Of a DNA stretch of 64,000 nt, positions 48,312-57,318 are shown piece by piece. Position numbers and translations under genes: made by a program. Below the pieces are notes generated by a model. The model was given only the letters and a program-made list of their open reading frames with translations, had not been told where the DNA came from and searched no databases. Position 1 is the first letter of the stretch. Each line of letters begins with the position of its first letter. The DNA comes from Brenneria salicis ATCC 15712 = DSM 30166 (GTDB lineage: Bacteria; Pseudomonadota; Gammaproteobacteria; Enterobacterales; Enterobacteriaceae): positions 1-64,000 of the forward strand of contig NZ_QNRY01000015.1 in the NCBI RefSeq assembly GCF_003315515.1, in the 5' to 3' direction.

Positions 48312-48572
48312 GGCGTCACCTCTTTTCTTCCAGCATGGGATCGGCGCTGGAAAGACGAAGTGTCCACAGCTTGAGATATGCTTTGAAGTCAGCGTTATCG
48401 GATATTTAGATCGCGCAAAGCGATCAATATTGGTGAATTTTTACTTAACATTGCGGACGTGTTTTGGCGAGCCGGGCGCAGCCCGGCGAGCGGCGGCCGT
48501 GGCGACGACACGGCCGCGCCGCCGATCCGGGTCCGCGGATCGGCGGAAAATCGGACAGCCGCAGACAGGGAA

Positions 48573-48604
48573 AGCCGTGCAGCTGGAAACCCGGCTGCAC
48601 GGCT
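48573..48604 (-). terminator. Long hairpin after DUF932
   Basis: Perfect 11-base arms AGCCGTGCAGC (48573-48583) and GCTGCACGGCT (48594-48604), 10-base loop, six bases past the DUF932 stop on the minus strand, followed by TTTCCC. A further hairpin GCCGGGC-GCA-GCCCGGC lies at 48471-48487. The rest of 48312-48610 holds nothing else I can support. Confidence 0.6.
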
Positions 48605-48610
48605 CCACGA

Positions 48611-49453
48611 TCATCCGCGTTTCAGGCGCTGCATCCCTTCGGCCAGCGTCCACAGCGCACGGTTCAGACCGACATTCTGGTCGATGCCGTTGATGGCGCG
48701 GGTCTGGCTGCGACGGATACGGCCATCGGCATTGGTGCGCCGCCCCTCCAACCCGCCGCGTATCATGTTCTCCTGAATGACATTGAACGTGCTCCACAGG
48801 CTTTGCCCGACATCCTCGCGGCGGCGCGGGGCGATGATCTGATCGGGGCGGACGGGGCTTTCGTCCTCGCCATAGCGAGCGACAAGGCTCGCCTCGGCCA
48901 ATACGCGCTGTTCGTCCTGCGACAGCCGGGTCTCCTTCATCGTCTCGGTCGCATCGATCAAACGGGGGAAGTCCTCCGCGACCGTATAGACGCCCTCGAT
49001 GATCTGATCCTGAATGCCGCCCTTGTGGAGGACGCGGACTTCCTCGAAGCGCTCGCCTGCGATCATGCTGTTGGTGCAGACGAAGCGCAGCATCCCGGCG
49101 AACATCTGATACGCCGACGTCCCGTCATGGCTGTTGACGATGATGACTTCCGCCGCCTCCGGCTTGCCGATGCCGTCATCCCGGCGCAGGCGCAGCATGT
49201 GCTTGGCGTGGCCGTGGCGGCTGTCGTCGCGCGGCACGGACTGCACGGCAAAGAACGGAAACCATCCCTCCTTCCGCAGCCCCCCCACGATCTCGATGGT
49301 GGGGACGTACACATAGCGGTCCGACCGGCTGTCATGAGCCTCGCGGGCGAAGACGGACGGGACGTGTCGGTAAAGGGCTTCGTTGTCGAGGGCTTCGCGT
49401 CCGCTGATCTGGTGGCTGTTGCGGCCGAACCGGGTGGCGAGTTGATGATACAT
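48611..49453 (-). CDS. DUF932 family protein
   Basis: A 280-residue DUF932 protein: MYHQLATRFGRNSHQISGRE, ALYRHVPSVFAREAHDSRSD, FAVQSVPRDDSRHGHAKHML, and FVCTNSMIAG with the conserved Cys-Thr-Asn. DUF932 proteins are frequent on plasmids, phages and ICEs; a role in DNA metabolism or anti-restriction has been suggested but not established. The start at 49453 follows GGAGACAGATC. It is preceded by one copy of the structured leader RNA, so its expression is probably controlled through the transcript. Confidence 0.88.
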   Translation of the reverse strand: MYHQLATRFGRNSHQISGREALDNEALYRHVPSVFAREAHDSRSDRYVYVPTIEIVGGLRKEGWFPFFAVQSVPRDDSRHGHAKHMLRLRRDDGIGKPEAAEVIIVNSHDGTSAYQMFAGMLRFVCTNSMIAGERFEEVRVLHKGGIQDQIIEGVYTVAEDFPRLIDATETMKETRLSQDEQRVLAEASLVARYGEDESPVRPDQIIAPRRREDVGQSLWSTFNVIQENMIRGGLEGRRTNADGRIRRSQTRAINGIDQNVGLNRALWTLAEGMQRLKRG

Positions 49454-49464
49454 GATCTGTCTCC

Positions 49465-49765
49465 GTGGGGTCTGGGTTGGAGCGCAGCGCTGCGCTGCAA
49501 CCCTGGCCGTCGCCGAGACCGGGGTAGCAAGGTGCAAGGGCGGCCGGGCCGGAGGGGGGATCACCCGGCCTGCACGGAACGGAGGAACGACGTGGAGGAA
49601 GGCCGGGGACACCGGCCCGGACGAGCGTCAGCGATCCCTTGCACCGCGCGGGGGCAGCGCCCCTAGCCAGACCCGCCAGGCATGAGCGCCAGCGGGCGCC
49701 GGGCATCAGGAGCTGATCGGGATGTGCAAAGCCGCAAACCCTGAAAACGCTACATCCTGATCGCC
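49465..49765 (-). ncRNA. Structured leader RNA, copy 1 (upstream of DUF932)
   Basis: The DUF932 5' leader folds into helices shared with a second copy at 54731-55045. In plus-strand coordinates: P1 GGGTTG 49474-49479 with CAACCC 49498-49503; P2 GGTGCAAGGG 49531-49540 with CCCTTGCACC 49636-49645; P4 GGCCGG 49601-49606 with CCGGCC 49612-49617; P5 GGGGC 49651-49655 with GCCCC 49659-49663; P0 GATCGGGATGT 49715-49725 with ACATCCTGATC 49752-49762 (one mismatch). Conserved single-strand blocks are CGAGAC.GGGGTAGCA and GGGGGATCACCC. It ends 20 bases before the start codon. Confidence 0.75.
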
Positions 49766-49845
49766 GTATTTCCTGACAGGTGGTGGCGGCCATGACCATG
49801 ACGAAGCCCCGCTCGGGCGAGCGGGGCTTCGGGAGATGTCCGGTC

Positions 49846-50169
49846 TCAGTCGCCGTTGCGGCGGGACCAGATGAGATTGTGACCTTCGCCGTCCTCGCCC
49901 TCGACCAGGCTGGCGTAGATCGGTGCCGGGAAGCTCGGATCGTCCAGCTTGACGGAGAGATATTCGCGCTGCGTCTCGCGGGCGGTCTTCTTCCAGGCCG
50001 CGCCGAATTCCGTGGCCCCGGCGAAGATACGGAAGTCGGGGCCGCGCTCGCTGTCGCCCTCGGTCGGGACGAATTTCACGGTCTTGACGTTGAGGGTCAG
50101 GGTCTTGACCGCGCCGGTGAAGCCAGCCGAGCCGTTGTCGTTCTTGGTGAAGGTGCCGATGGTCGCCAT
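49846..50169 (-). CDS. DUF736 family protein (second copy)
   Basis: A 107-residue DUF736 protein: [59 protein letters not shown], and [20 protein letters not shown]. It is closer to the usual family pattern than the copy at 43873. It sits 393 bases upstream of the DUF932 start in the same direction, with the RNA leader between them. Function unknown. Confidence 0.88.
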   Translation of the reverse strand: MATIGTFTKNDNGSAGFTGAVKTLTLNVKTVKFVPTEGDSERGPDFRIFAGATEFGAAWKKTARETQREYLSVKLDDPSFPAPIYASLVEGEDGEGHNLIWSRRNGD

Positions 50170-50905
50170 TGCCGTGTTCCTTTTCGCATCCGGCCGCGCC
50201 TATCGCGACCTCGATGGTGGTCGTGCGACCGGGGACGATCGGCCCCGCACCCGGAGGGCTGGAACGCAGTGGAAGGCGTGCGGCGACGGCTTTTTTGCTT
50301 CGCGATGCAAAGCCGCAGGCGGCGGAAAAAAGCTGGCGACGGACGTTGCGGGAAGACGAGTGAGGCGCAGCCGGTCTTCGGTCAGACCCGATCCATTCGA
50401 GGACGCCGTGGCGTGGCTGTCAGGGAAACAGAGGAACACGGCACTGGTGGCGATCGGCCTCCGTGTCGGACCCGACTACGGCGGTGTATATCAGCTCGCG
50501 TCAATCTTACGCCTAACCTTCGACGGCAAGACCTTCACATCTCCCATGAGCAGACATGGCGCTTCCCGATCTTCACGTTCTTCGCAGCGCCATGGTTGGC
50601 GGGCCGGAGACGATCACCGATGGCGCAACGTGACCGTTCTCACCAACCGGCAATCCAAACTTGCGCGCGCACTACCCGACCGAAAATGTCGATCCCGAGA
50701 ACGGAGATTACGGGCTCATGGTCCTGCCGTAGGTGCTGCGCGCGGATGTCTCCATGCCTTCGCTCACCCGAGCGAGGCTCCATCAGCGGAAGGGCTACCA
50801 ACCGCCGCTCTTCGCGTTAGCGATTGAAGCCGAACGGCGGAAACGCGCCTTTCGCGTGGTCCCGGCGAAGCCGAAAGCGCGGCCCGTAAGGCAACGCCTG
50901 CATTT
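50170..50905. other. 736-base gap without a convincing gene
   Basis: No frame here looks protein-like from end to end. A hairpin-like stretch CGGCTTTTTTGC...GCAAAGCCG lies near 50289-50325. A short plus-strand fragment near 50665-50730 reads HYPTENVDPENGDYGLMVLP and then hits a stop, which might be debris of a lost gene. No further leader-RNA copy was found. Confidence 0.4.
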
Positions 50906-51490
50906 TTACTTCATTCTAAAGCGTGCCAACTCTCGAATTTTTTCGATGTAGGTCCGGGCAACCTCTTTCGCCCTACTGCGCCCGAGCCCTTCTTTTCTCA
51001 TACGCTTAAAGACTCCATCAAAATACAACTTGTCCCAATGCGCTCGAAATCCGGTATCCGGAACTTCCAAAATCATCTTTGGCAGATTGAGATCATGTAT
51101 CAATCTGTCTCCAACCTTTCCAGATTGGATATATAGCGCATTCGACTGAAGTATGTGCTCGACGAGAATGCCTTGTTTCGCGATATCGAACTCTATTACG
51201 GCGGCCCGTTCCGTTGGACGCTGAAACCGGAGAAAGAGGGCGACGTGATCGGGACGCTTCGGCAGGCCTCCCCATTGGACCACGACATCGCCTGCTGGAA
51301 AATGTGCCTGCACTCGGATGACTTCAGCCAAGTCGGGACGCTTTGTCGCATCCAAAATAATTAAAGGAATGAGCCGTCCATGCCCCGTACCGACAGTCGC
51401 GATTGCAGCGTCGCCAACTATCGGCACTACCTGCGCTTCCTCTGCGCTGTTCATATTAACTGCAGAGTATCGCTTTGGTCTAAGTCTCAT
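50906..51490 (-). CDS. Hypothetical cargo protein
   Basis: A 194-residue soluble protein (MRLRPKRYSAVNMNSAEEAQ at the start; VVVQWGGLPKRPDHVALFLR in the middle; basic C-terminus ending ELARFRMK). No family recognised. Start 51490 is preferred because it overlaps the stop of the membrane-anchored gene upstream by 11 bases; a start at 51520 is also open. GC is visibly lower than the backbone. The two genes form a coupled cargo pair. Confidence 0.6.
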   Translation of the reverse strand: MRLRPKRYSAVNMNSAEEAQVVPIVGDAAIATVGTGHGRLIPLIILDATKRPDLAEVIRVQAHFPAGDVVVQWGGLPKRPDHVALFLRFQRPTERAAVIEFDIAKQGILVEHILQSNALYIQSGKVGDRLIHDLNLPKMILEVPDTGFRAHWDKLYFDGVFKRMRKEGLGRSRAKEVARTYIEKIRELARFRMK

Positions 51491-52028
51491 CGCGATATTC
51501 CTGCACCAAGATTGGGGCAACGCTGACGTTCTCGCGGTGCGTGTCTGTCAGTATTAGGCGATAGGATTCTATATCTCGGTCGAGCAACATAGGGGCTGGG
51601 ATATGAAAGCGAAGCCATCCTGAAATCGCATTGTGTGCCGATACTGATGCGGGAACAGCAAGGGTCTCGTCTTGTCCTTTTACAAAGGACGGGGCTAAGC
51701 GCTCGTTGGCTCGAATTTTCATCGTCATTTGTACCCGATCCGTTGTTAGGTACGTGATCGAGAGATCCACTTCCGCTACCGCGTTGTTACTGTCGGTCGG
51801 ATTCGTCACTGTTATGAGGAAGGCATAGACCCGACCGTTGCCATCTTTAGCATCTTGGAAATATCCATTGACCAACGATGGGACCAAGCGAGGAAGGCGG
51901 CGCTTCTCTTGTTCATTCGCGAGCTTACGCCCCTGCCACGTAAAATATAAATTGACAATTGAGATGCAAAATCCAGCGACGGCAATGGTTCTTGTGAGGT
52001 CAAACCATTCTAGAAGGGGCGCAGTCAT
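51480..52028 (-). CDS. Membrane-anchored hypothetical cargo protein
   Basis: A 182-residue protein with one N-terminal transmembrane helix (about 13-32, TIAVAGFCISIVNLYF) followed by a beta-rich domain (YAFLITVTNPTDSNNAVAEV, IESYRLILTDTHRENVSVAP). No family recognised. It overlaps the downstream soluble gene and shares its lower GC. The anchor plus a coupled soluble partner resembles two-gene accessory or immunity modules, but nothing here identifies one. Confidence 0.6.
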   Translation of the reverse strand: MTAPLLEWFDLTRTIAVAGFCISIVNLYFTWQGRKLANEQEKRRLPRLVPSLVNGYFQDAKDGNGRVYAFLITVTNPTDSNNAVAEVDLSITYLTTDRVQMTMKIRANERLAPSFVKGQDETLAVPASVSAHNAISGWLRFHIPAPMLLDRDIESYRLILTDTHRENVSVAPILVQEYRDET

Positions 52029-52106
52029 TCGTTGCTAATCCCTCTAGCGTTTAGGGTCGTCGGATTTATCGCAAACTTTGCTCAAAAAGAGAAGGCTTGC
52101 GCCGCG

Positions 52107-52523
52107 TCAACTCGACTTAGTATCCAACGGTGCCGACAATCGCATTAGCGCCGATATGCCGACCAAACCGCCGCCGATGATGCAGAATATCTGCCGCCAG
52201 ATTTCGGACGGCACGGCCTCGCGCGTAACGCCGTGGACAAGGGCGTAGCCCGCGACGGCGGCGGGTGCAGCGAAGACCAGCGCTACGATCAGGCGCAGGA
52301 CCGGCGAACGCAGGGACGCAAAGGCAAACATCAACAGGCCATAGGCTGCGGCCCCGGCGACAAGGCCGACAAGACCCGCGCTGATCAGGCCGGAACCGGT
52401 GGCGTAGGCGAAGCGCGCCGTTTCGACGGCGAGCATGAAGGGCAGCGCATAGACGGCGAGCGTATAGGCCAGGACGCTCAGTCCTGCGATCAGCGCTACG
52501 CTCATCAACATCACGGCGATCAT
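52107..52523 (-). CDS. Polytopic membrane protein of unknown function
   Basis: A 138-residue protein with four hydrophobic helices (about 3-27, 45-68, 72-96 and 106-125), starting MIAVMLMSVALIAGLSVLAY. Similar small membrane proteins accompany the parB gene in sphingomonad-type elements. It follows parB leftward with a 145-base gap. Function unknown. Confidence 0.65.
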   Translation of the reverse strand: MIAVMLMSVALIAGLSVLAYTLAVYALPFMLAVETARFAYATGSGLISAGLVGLVAGAAAYGLLMFAFASLRSPVLRLIVALVFAAPAAVAGYALVHGVTREAVPSEIWRQIFCIIGGGLVGISALMRLSAPLDTKSS

Positions 52524-52668
52524 GACGGTTCTCCATAGCGCCGAAGACGGTGGCCGTCATCGGACAGTCGAGGTCAGCCGGTAGCGCGGTGAACACCGCG
52601 CGACCGGAATTTCGGAGGTATCGGATGGGAGAAAGGCCGGGACCGCTGATGCGATCCCGGCCCGATCC

Positions 52669-54719
52669 TCACTCGGCGGCGATCTGGAAGGCGTCACCAT
52701 CTTGGCCGTCCAGCCAAGCGGACGGTACGGTCCGCATGACACCGGGGAGCCATCCAGTCCCGGCCAGAAGCTGTTCGGCGGCTTCCGCCATCTCCGTCTT
52801 CTTCAAGCCCGCGATCCGCTCCGCCGCGTCGTAGCTGACGGTTTCGCGCACGGCGGCGAGGATATGCGCCTTGGTGACGCGGCCGAGATAGGTCCGCACG
52901 GTCGGCGTCCAATGCGCGGTCATGTCGAGGGCCACCGCCGTCGCCAGCTTGTCGGCCGTCGCATGGGCGTGGGGCTTGCGCTCCCAAGGCTGCTCAACCG
53001 CGTTGACAGTAAGGGAGGCGCAATGAGCAAACAGCGCCATGACGCTGGCATGGTCCAGACCGGCGATGAAGCCCCACAGGTCCGCCACATCACGTGGCAT
53101 ATCTGCCGCCCATCCGGCATGACGATCCGCAAGCGCCTTACCCGCCGCCGTGTCCTCGATGCCGTCCGCGTGAGAAGCGAGATAGCTGCTGGTCGGGCGG
53201 ATTTCGAGGCAAGCGGCGTCCACACCGCGATAGAAGGTCTGCACCGCTAACGCATGCGTGACGGCGATCAGCGCCATATCCGGCTGCTCGCCAAGGGCAA
53301 GGCGAAGGCCCAGCGTCCGGTGCGAGGTCAAGTCACGGATGAGAACGTCCGACAGCGGCTTGCCTGCATCGCCTGCGTCCTCGTCCTCGGCCTCCGACAC
53401 GGGAACGGTGTCGCCGTCCGCATCATGGTCGCCGTCTTCGATGATCTCGCCATCGCTGTTGACGCGAACGCCGTCCACCACGCTGCCGCCTTCGCCGCCC
53501 GCATCCTCTTCGGGTTCCGGCTTCTCGTCCTCGGCCCGAATGAAGCCCCGCTCGATACGGGCTTCCCCATCATGGGACAGGATGACGAACACACCGCCGC
53601 GCGCGATCTCGTCGGCATCATAGGCGTGACGCAGGGCGTCGATACGCTCGATCTCGGCTTCAAGCGCCCCGAACCGCTGATCCACGTCGTCGGGCAGTTC
53701 CTCGGCGCTGTCATACTGCTCGGTCAGCGCATCATATTCGCCCTGCGCGGCGGCATAGGCGGCCTCGTCTTTTTCCGACAATGCCACGGGATGCGGATAG
53801 GCGCGGCGCAGCCCGTTGCCGTGGGGATAGTCGATATGGACCGAAGCCCATTTCCAACCTTCCTCCGTCTTCACAGCTTCCGCGATCTCGTCCAGCTTCT
53901 CGATGACAACTCGGTCCAGAAGTGCCGCGTCCTCATAGAAACCGCCGCGATCCTCGGTGAACAGGTCGCGCAGGATCACGCCGCCCGCTTCGGTATAGGC
54001 CTCCGCGCCGACGAAGGTCGCCCGGCGATCCGTCGCCGCGATGTGCAGCCGGGTCAGGTCGCGGCGAATGGTCGAGGGGTCCTTGTTCCACGACAGGTTC
54101 TCGTAGACCTGCTCCTGCCGGGCCGGATCGTCCACGATGGCGAAGGCCATCAACTGCTCCAACGTCAGCCCGCCGTCTCGGTAGACCTGCATCAGCTTGG
54201 GGCTGACTGCACCCAACGCATCCGCTGCCGCACGACAGGGGCCGTGACGCCGAACCGGGCGGCGATTTCCTCCGCGCCCCAGCCGCGCGTTTCGGCAAGC
54301 TCCCGGAAGCGCTCGAACTGATCGGCGGGCGAGAGGTCTTCGCGGGTGACGTTCTCGTCCAGACTGATTTCGCTGGCGTCGTTCACGGTGTCGATGACGC
54401 ACCGGATCGGTTCGGTCTTCTTGATCTGCTCGCGCTTAACGCGCAACAACTGTGCCAGCCTGCGGCCTTCACCGATGCTGACCAGATAGAAGCCGGTCGC
54501 AGCTCCGTGCGCATCTAGCTCCGGCTCCACCACGAGGTTCTGCAGGATGCCCTTGGCGTGGATGCTCGCCGCCTTCGCTTCGATGGACGCTTCGCTGTGC
54601 GGCGTCTTGCGGGCGTTGTTCGGATGCTTCTTGAGCTTGTTGAGCGGGATGAACACCTCTGTGCCGGTCACGGTCACAGCGGCGGGTGTGGCGGTCGTCT
54701 CGATGGCGATGGTCGTCAT
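52669..54719 (-). pseudogene. Large ParB/RepB/Spo0J-type protein gene with a frameshift
   Basis: The first frame (54719 to about 54215) has the ParB N-domain: VFIPLNKLKKHPNNARKTPH, NLVVEPELDAHG, GEGRRLAQLLRVKRE, and the helix-turn-helix EEIAARFGVTAPVVRQRMR. It then continues in a second frame as GAVSPKLMQVYRDGGLTLEQ to the end, about 510 further residues with an acidic linker (SDGEIIEDGDHDADGDTVPV). Inserting one T at 54211-54216 gives RMRLGAVSPK and an intact about 683-residue protein. It is either inactivated or miscalled. The start follows AGGAGCAAGATC and the second copy of the structured leader. Confidence 0.85.
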
Positions 54720-54730
54720 GATCTTGCTCC

Positions 54731-55045
54731 TATTGGGCTTGGGTTTCCGCGCAGCGGGAGCGCCGCGCTGAAACCCTGCCCGTCGGCGAGACTGGGGTAG
54801 CAGAGGGCAAGAGCGGGCGGACGGAGGGGGATCACCCAGCCTGCACGAACGGATTCCCGTCATTCGCAAGATGGCAAATCTTGATCCGTGAGGAAGGTTG
54901 GGGAGACCGACCGGCCGCTCTTGCCCGCCGCGAGGGCGGAGCCCTTAGCGAACAGCCCCGGCCAGAGCGGAGTGGAGGTCGGGCCGATGGATCGGATCAG
55001 GGTACTTGCTGCTGAAGCCTGAAATCCTATTTCCCTGATCACCGC
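54731..55045 (-). ncRNA. Structured leader RNA, copy 2 (upstream of parB)
   Basis: The second copy of the leader. Plus-strand pairs: P1 GGGTTT 54741-54746 with AAACCC 54771-54776; P2 GGGCAAGAGCGG 54805-54816 with CCGCTCTTGCCC 54915-54926; P4 GGTTGG 54896-54901 with CCGACC 54907-54912; P5 AGGGC 54933-54937 with GCCCT 54941-54945; P0 GATCAGGG 54995-55002 with CCCTGATC 55033-55040. The arms differ from copy 1 but still pair. An extra hairpin, CAAGAT-GGCAA-ATCTTG (54866-54882), is absent in copy 1. P1 lies just upstream of the parB ribosome binding site. Confidence 0.75.
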
Positions 55046-55138
55046 ACGTTCAGGACGATGTGCGGAAGGGGGGCAAACCGAAGCTTATGAAAACGCAGAG
55101 GAACAGTCTTTTCCTGCGAGTCAAAGTGATGCACTGTG

Positions 55139-55167
55139 TTGCAACTCGAATCACATTCCGCTAAGGT
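55139..55167 (+). promoter_or_regulatory. Promoter of the methylase operon
   Basis: TTGCAA (55139-55144), a 17-base spacer and TAAGGT (55162-55167) lie upstream of the RHH gene, whose ATG at 55198 follows a CAGGAGG ribosome binding site at about 55185. The spacing is ideal for sigma-70; the -10 box is imperfect. Confidence 0.5.
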
Positions 55168-55197
55168 GAACAATAGGGGAACATCAGGAGGCCCGCC

Positions 55198-55416
55198 ATG
55201 AGTGAACGATCAAAAAAGCTCGGCCCCCGGGTCACCGTTAGCGTCACGCCGGGAGACTACGACACGCTGAACACGCTCGCGAACAAGGATGATGTGTCCA
55301 TTTCGTGGGTCATACGGCGCGCTATCAACGAATATTTGCGTCGGCATCATCAGCCGTCGCGGGCATTGGGGCGGCCGGCGCCCGAAAAGCGACCGGCGGC
55401 ACCGGAGCGCACATGA
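55198..55416 (+). CDS. Small ribbon-helix-helix regulator heading the methylase operon
   Basis: A 72-residue protein, MSERSKKLGPRVTVSVTPGD at the start then LANKDDVSISWVIRRAINEY, a CopG/Arc-type RHH fold, with a basic proline-rich tail. The stop overlaps the ATG of the first methylase gene (ATGA). It probably represses the operon promoter just upstream. CAGGAGG gives a strong ribosome binding site. Confidence 0.8.
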   Translation: MSERSKKLGPRVTVSVTPGDYDTLNTLANKDDVSISWVIRRAINEYLRRHHQPSRALGRPAPEKRPAAPERT

Positions 55417-57318
55417 CACAAATGAAAATGCCGGGGGAGTCCGATCGCATGCCATACATTCAGCCCAGGCCACGCAGATCCGTGCCGTCGATGCCGGAAA
55501 AGTCCCTGGACGCGCTGTATCGGCGGCCGCTGGCCGCAAAGCGCAACGGTGCCCTTTACGGGGCCTTTCCGTACCCGACAAAAATCTCGCCGGAAGCGAT
55601 TGCCCTCTATATCGCCGCCCACACAAAACCCGGCGACACCGTGTTCGACGGATTCGGGGGTAGCGGAACCACCGGCCTGGCCGCATTGCTTTGCGAGAGG
55701 CCCACGGACGAACTGCGCGCCGAAGCGGTCCGGTTGGGCTTGAATGTACAGTGGGGTGCCCCCGCAATGCCGTATTGTACGAACTGGGCGCGCTCGGCGC
55801 GTTTGTGGGGCGGACATTGACCAATCCGCCCGATCCCGTTGCCTTCAGGAAGGCCGCCGAAGATGTGCTGACCGCCGCCGAAAGCGAAGACGGCTGGATG
55901 TACGAGGCGCGCGACCCGTCTGGTGCGAAGGGCTCTATCCGGCATCTGATCTGGAGCGACAATCTGCGCTGCCCCGGCTGCAACAGCGTCGTCGCGTTGT
56001 GGGATGCATGCGTTTCACTCGACCCGGCGGAAATTTCCTCGAACTTCTCTTGTCCGAAATGCCGCCATGAGAGTCCGATGGATCAGGTGCAGCGGGTCAC
56101 TGTTCAGGAGCGCGACGACGTTCTGGGCGAGAAGCGTGCGTTGCGCGGACGAACCATGGCCCGTGTGTATGGTGCAACCGGGAAAAAGCGCTGGTCTCGT
56201 CCGGCCACAGCCGCTGACTTGGCCCTTCTAAAAAAGATAGATGCCGAACCGATCCCGTCTTCCGTGCCGCAGGCGCTCATTCCGTGGGGCGACCTCTATC
56301 GGAAGGGTTACCATCAGGGGATTACGCACGTTCATCATTTCTACACGCGGCGCAATCTCATCGTTTTCGCTCGCATGTGGGACCGCGTGGAATCCTATCG
56401 CGGGGCACTCCGTGAAGGGTTGCGATTCTGGCTGCTGAGCTACAACGCGGCCCACGGCACGATCATGACGCGCGTCGTGGCAAAATCCGATCAGAAAGAC
56501 CTGGTTGTCACCAGCGCGCAGCCCGGCGTTCTCTATGTTAGCGGCCTGCCTGTCGAGAAGAATTTCTTTGCTGGATTGCGGCGTAAGCTGACAACGATTT
56601 CGCAGGCGTTTGAGATCATTTACGGCAGCAGCGGAAAGGTCGAAGTCGTCCAAGGCTCAAGCTGTAAAGTCGGACTGCCTTCCGGGAGCATCGACTATGT
56701 GTTCACTGACCCGCCCTTTGGGGCCAATATACCGTACGCGGAACTCAGCTTCATAAACGAAGCGTGGCTCAAGAGATTCACTGACCGGACGGACGAGGCC
56801 ACATTGTCAGTCCCGATCAGGACAAATCTATCAACGAATACCAGGAGCTGCTTACCCGGTCGTTCAGAGAGGCGCGCCGGATATTAAAGCCATCCGGCAA
56901 GGCCACAATGGTATTCCATTCTGCTTCCGCCGACGTGTGGAATGCGTTGCAACGCGCTTATCAGGATGCCGGGTTTGATGTCGAATATGCGGGGGTTCTC
57001 GACAAGAAGCAGGGCAGCTTCAAGCAAGTCACGACGCAGGGGGCCGTGCGTGGTGATCCCGTGCTTCTGTTGGGACCGCGCCGCAAGGCCGTTAAGAAAG
57101 CCGAAGGGGACGATTGTGTCTGGACGGTTGCCACAGCCCTGCATCGCGCCGCTTCCGCCGCGCATGACCCGGACGAAGTCACCGCACAGAGGCTTTACTC
57201 GCGGCTCGTGACGCACTTCCTCAGCCGTCACAAGCAAGTGCCGCTCGACGCTGATGTCTTCTACCGCTGGTACGCGGAACAATCGATGCCGGGAGTTTTA
57301 TGTAGTGCCGGCGACTGA
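55413..57318 (+). pseudogene. Zinc-ribbon DNA methylase (MTase A), two frameshifts
   Basis: Three frames join into one DNA methyltransferase of about 634 residues. Frame 1 has the substrate N-terminus and SAM motif VFDGFGGSGTTGLAALL. Frame 2 (after about 55763) has NAVLYELGALGAFVGRTLTN, a zinc ribbon CPGC...CPKC, and the catalytic TDPPFGANIPYAELSFINEA. Frame 3 (after about 56810) has INEYQELLTRSFREARRILK and the C-terminus. One missing C in the run at 55759-55763 and one missing base at 56804-56812 explain both breaks. The DPPF motif after the SAM site suggests an amino (N6A or N4C) methylase. It is coupled to the RHH gene (ATGA) and overlaps MTase B by 14 bases. Confidence 0.8.

Noticed and set aside
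48464..49666. A 400-codon plus-strand frame opposite DUF932
   Set aside because: Antisense shadow of the DUF932 gene that also runs through the structured leader; no motif seen.
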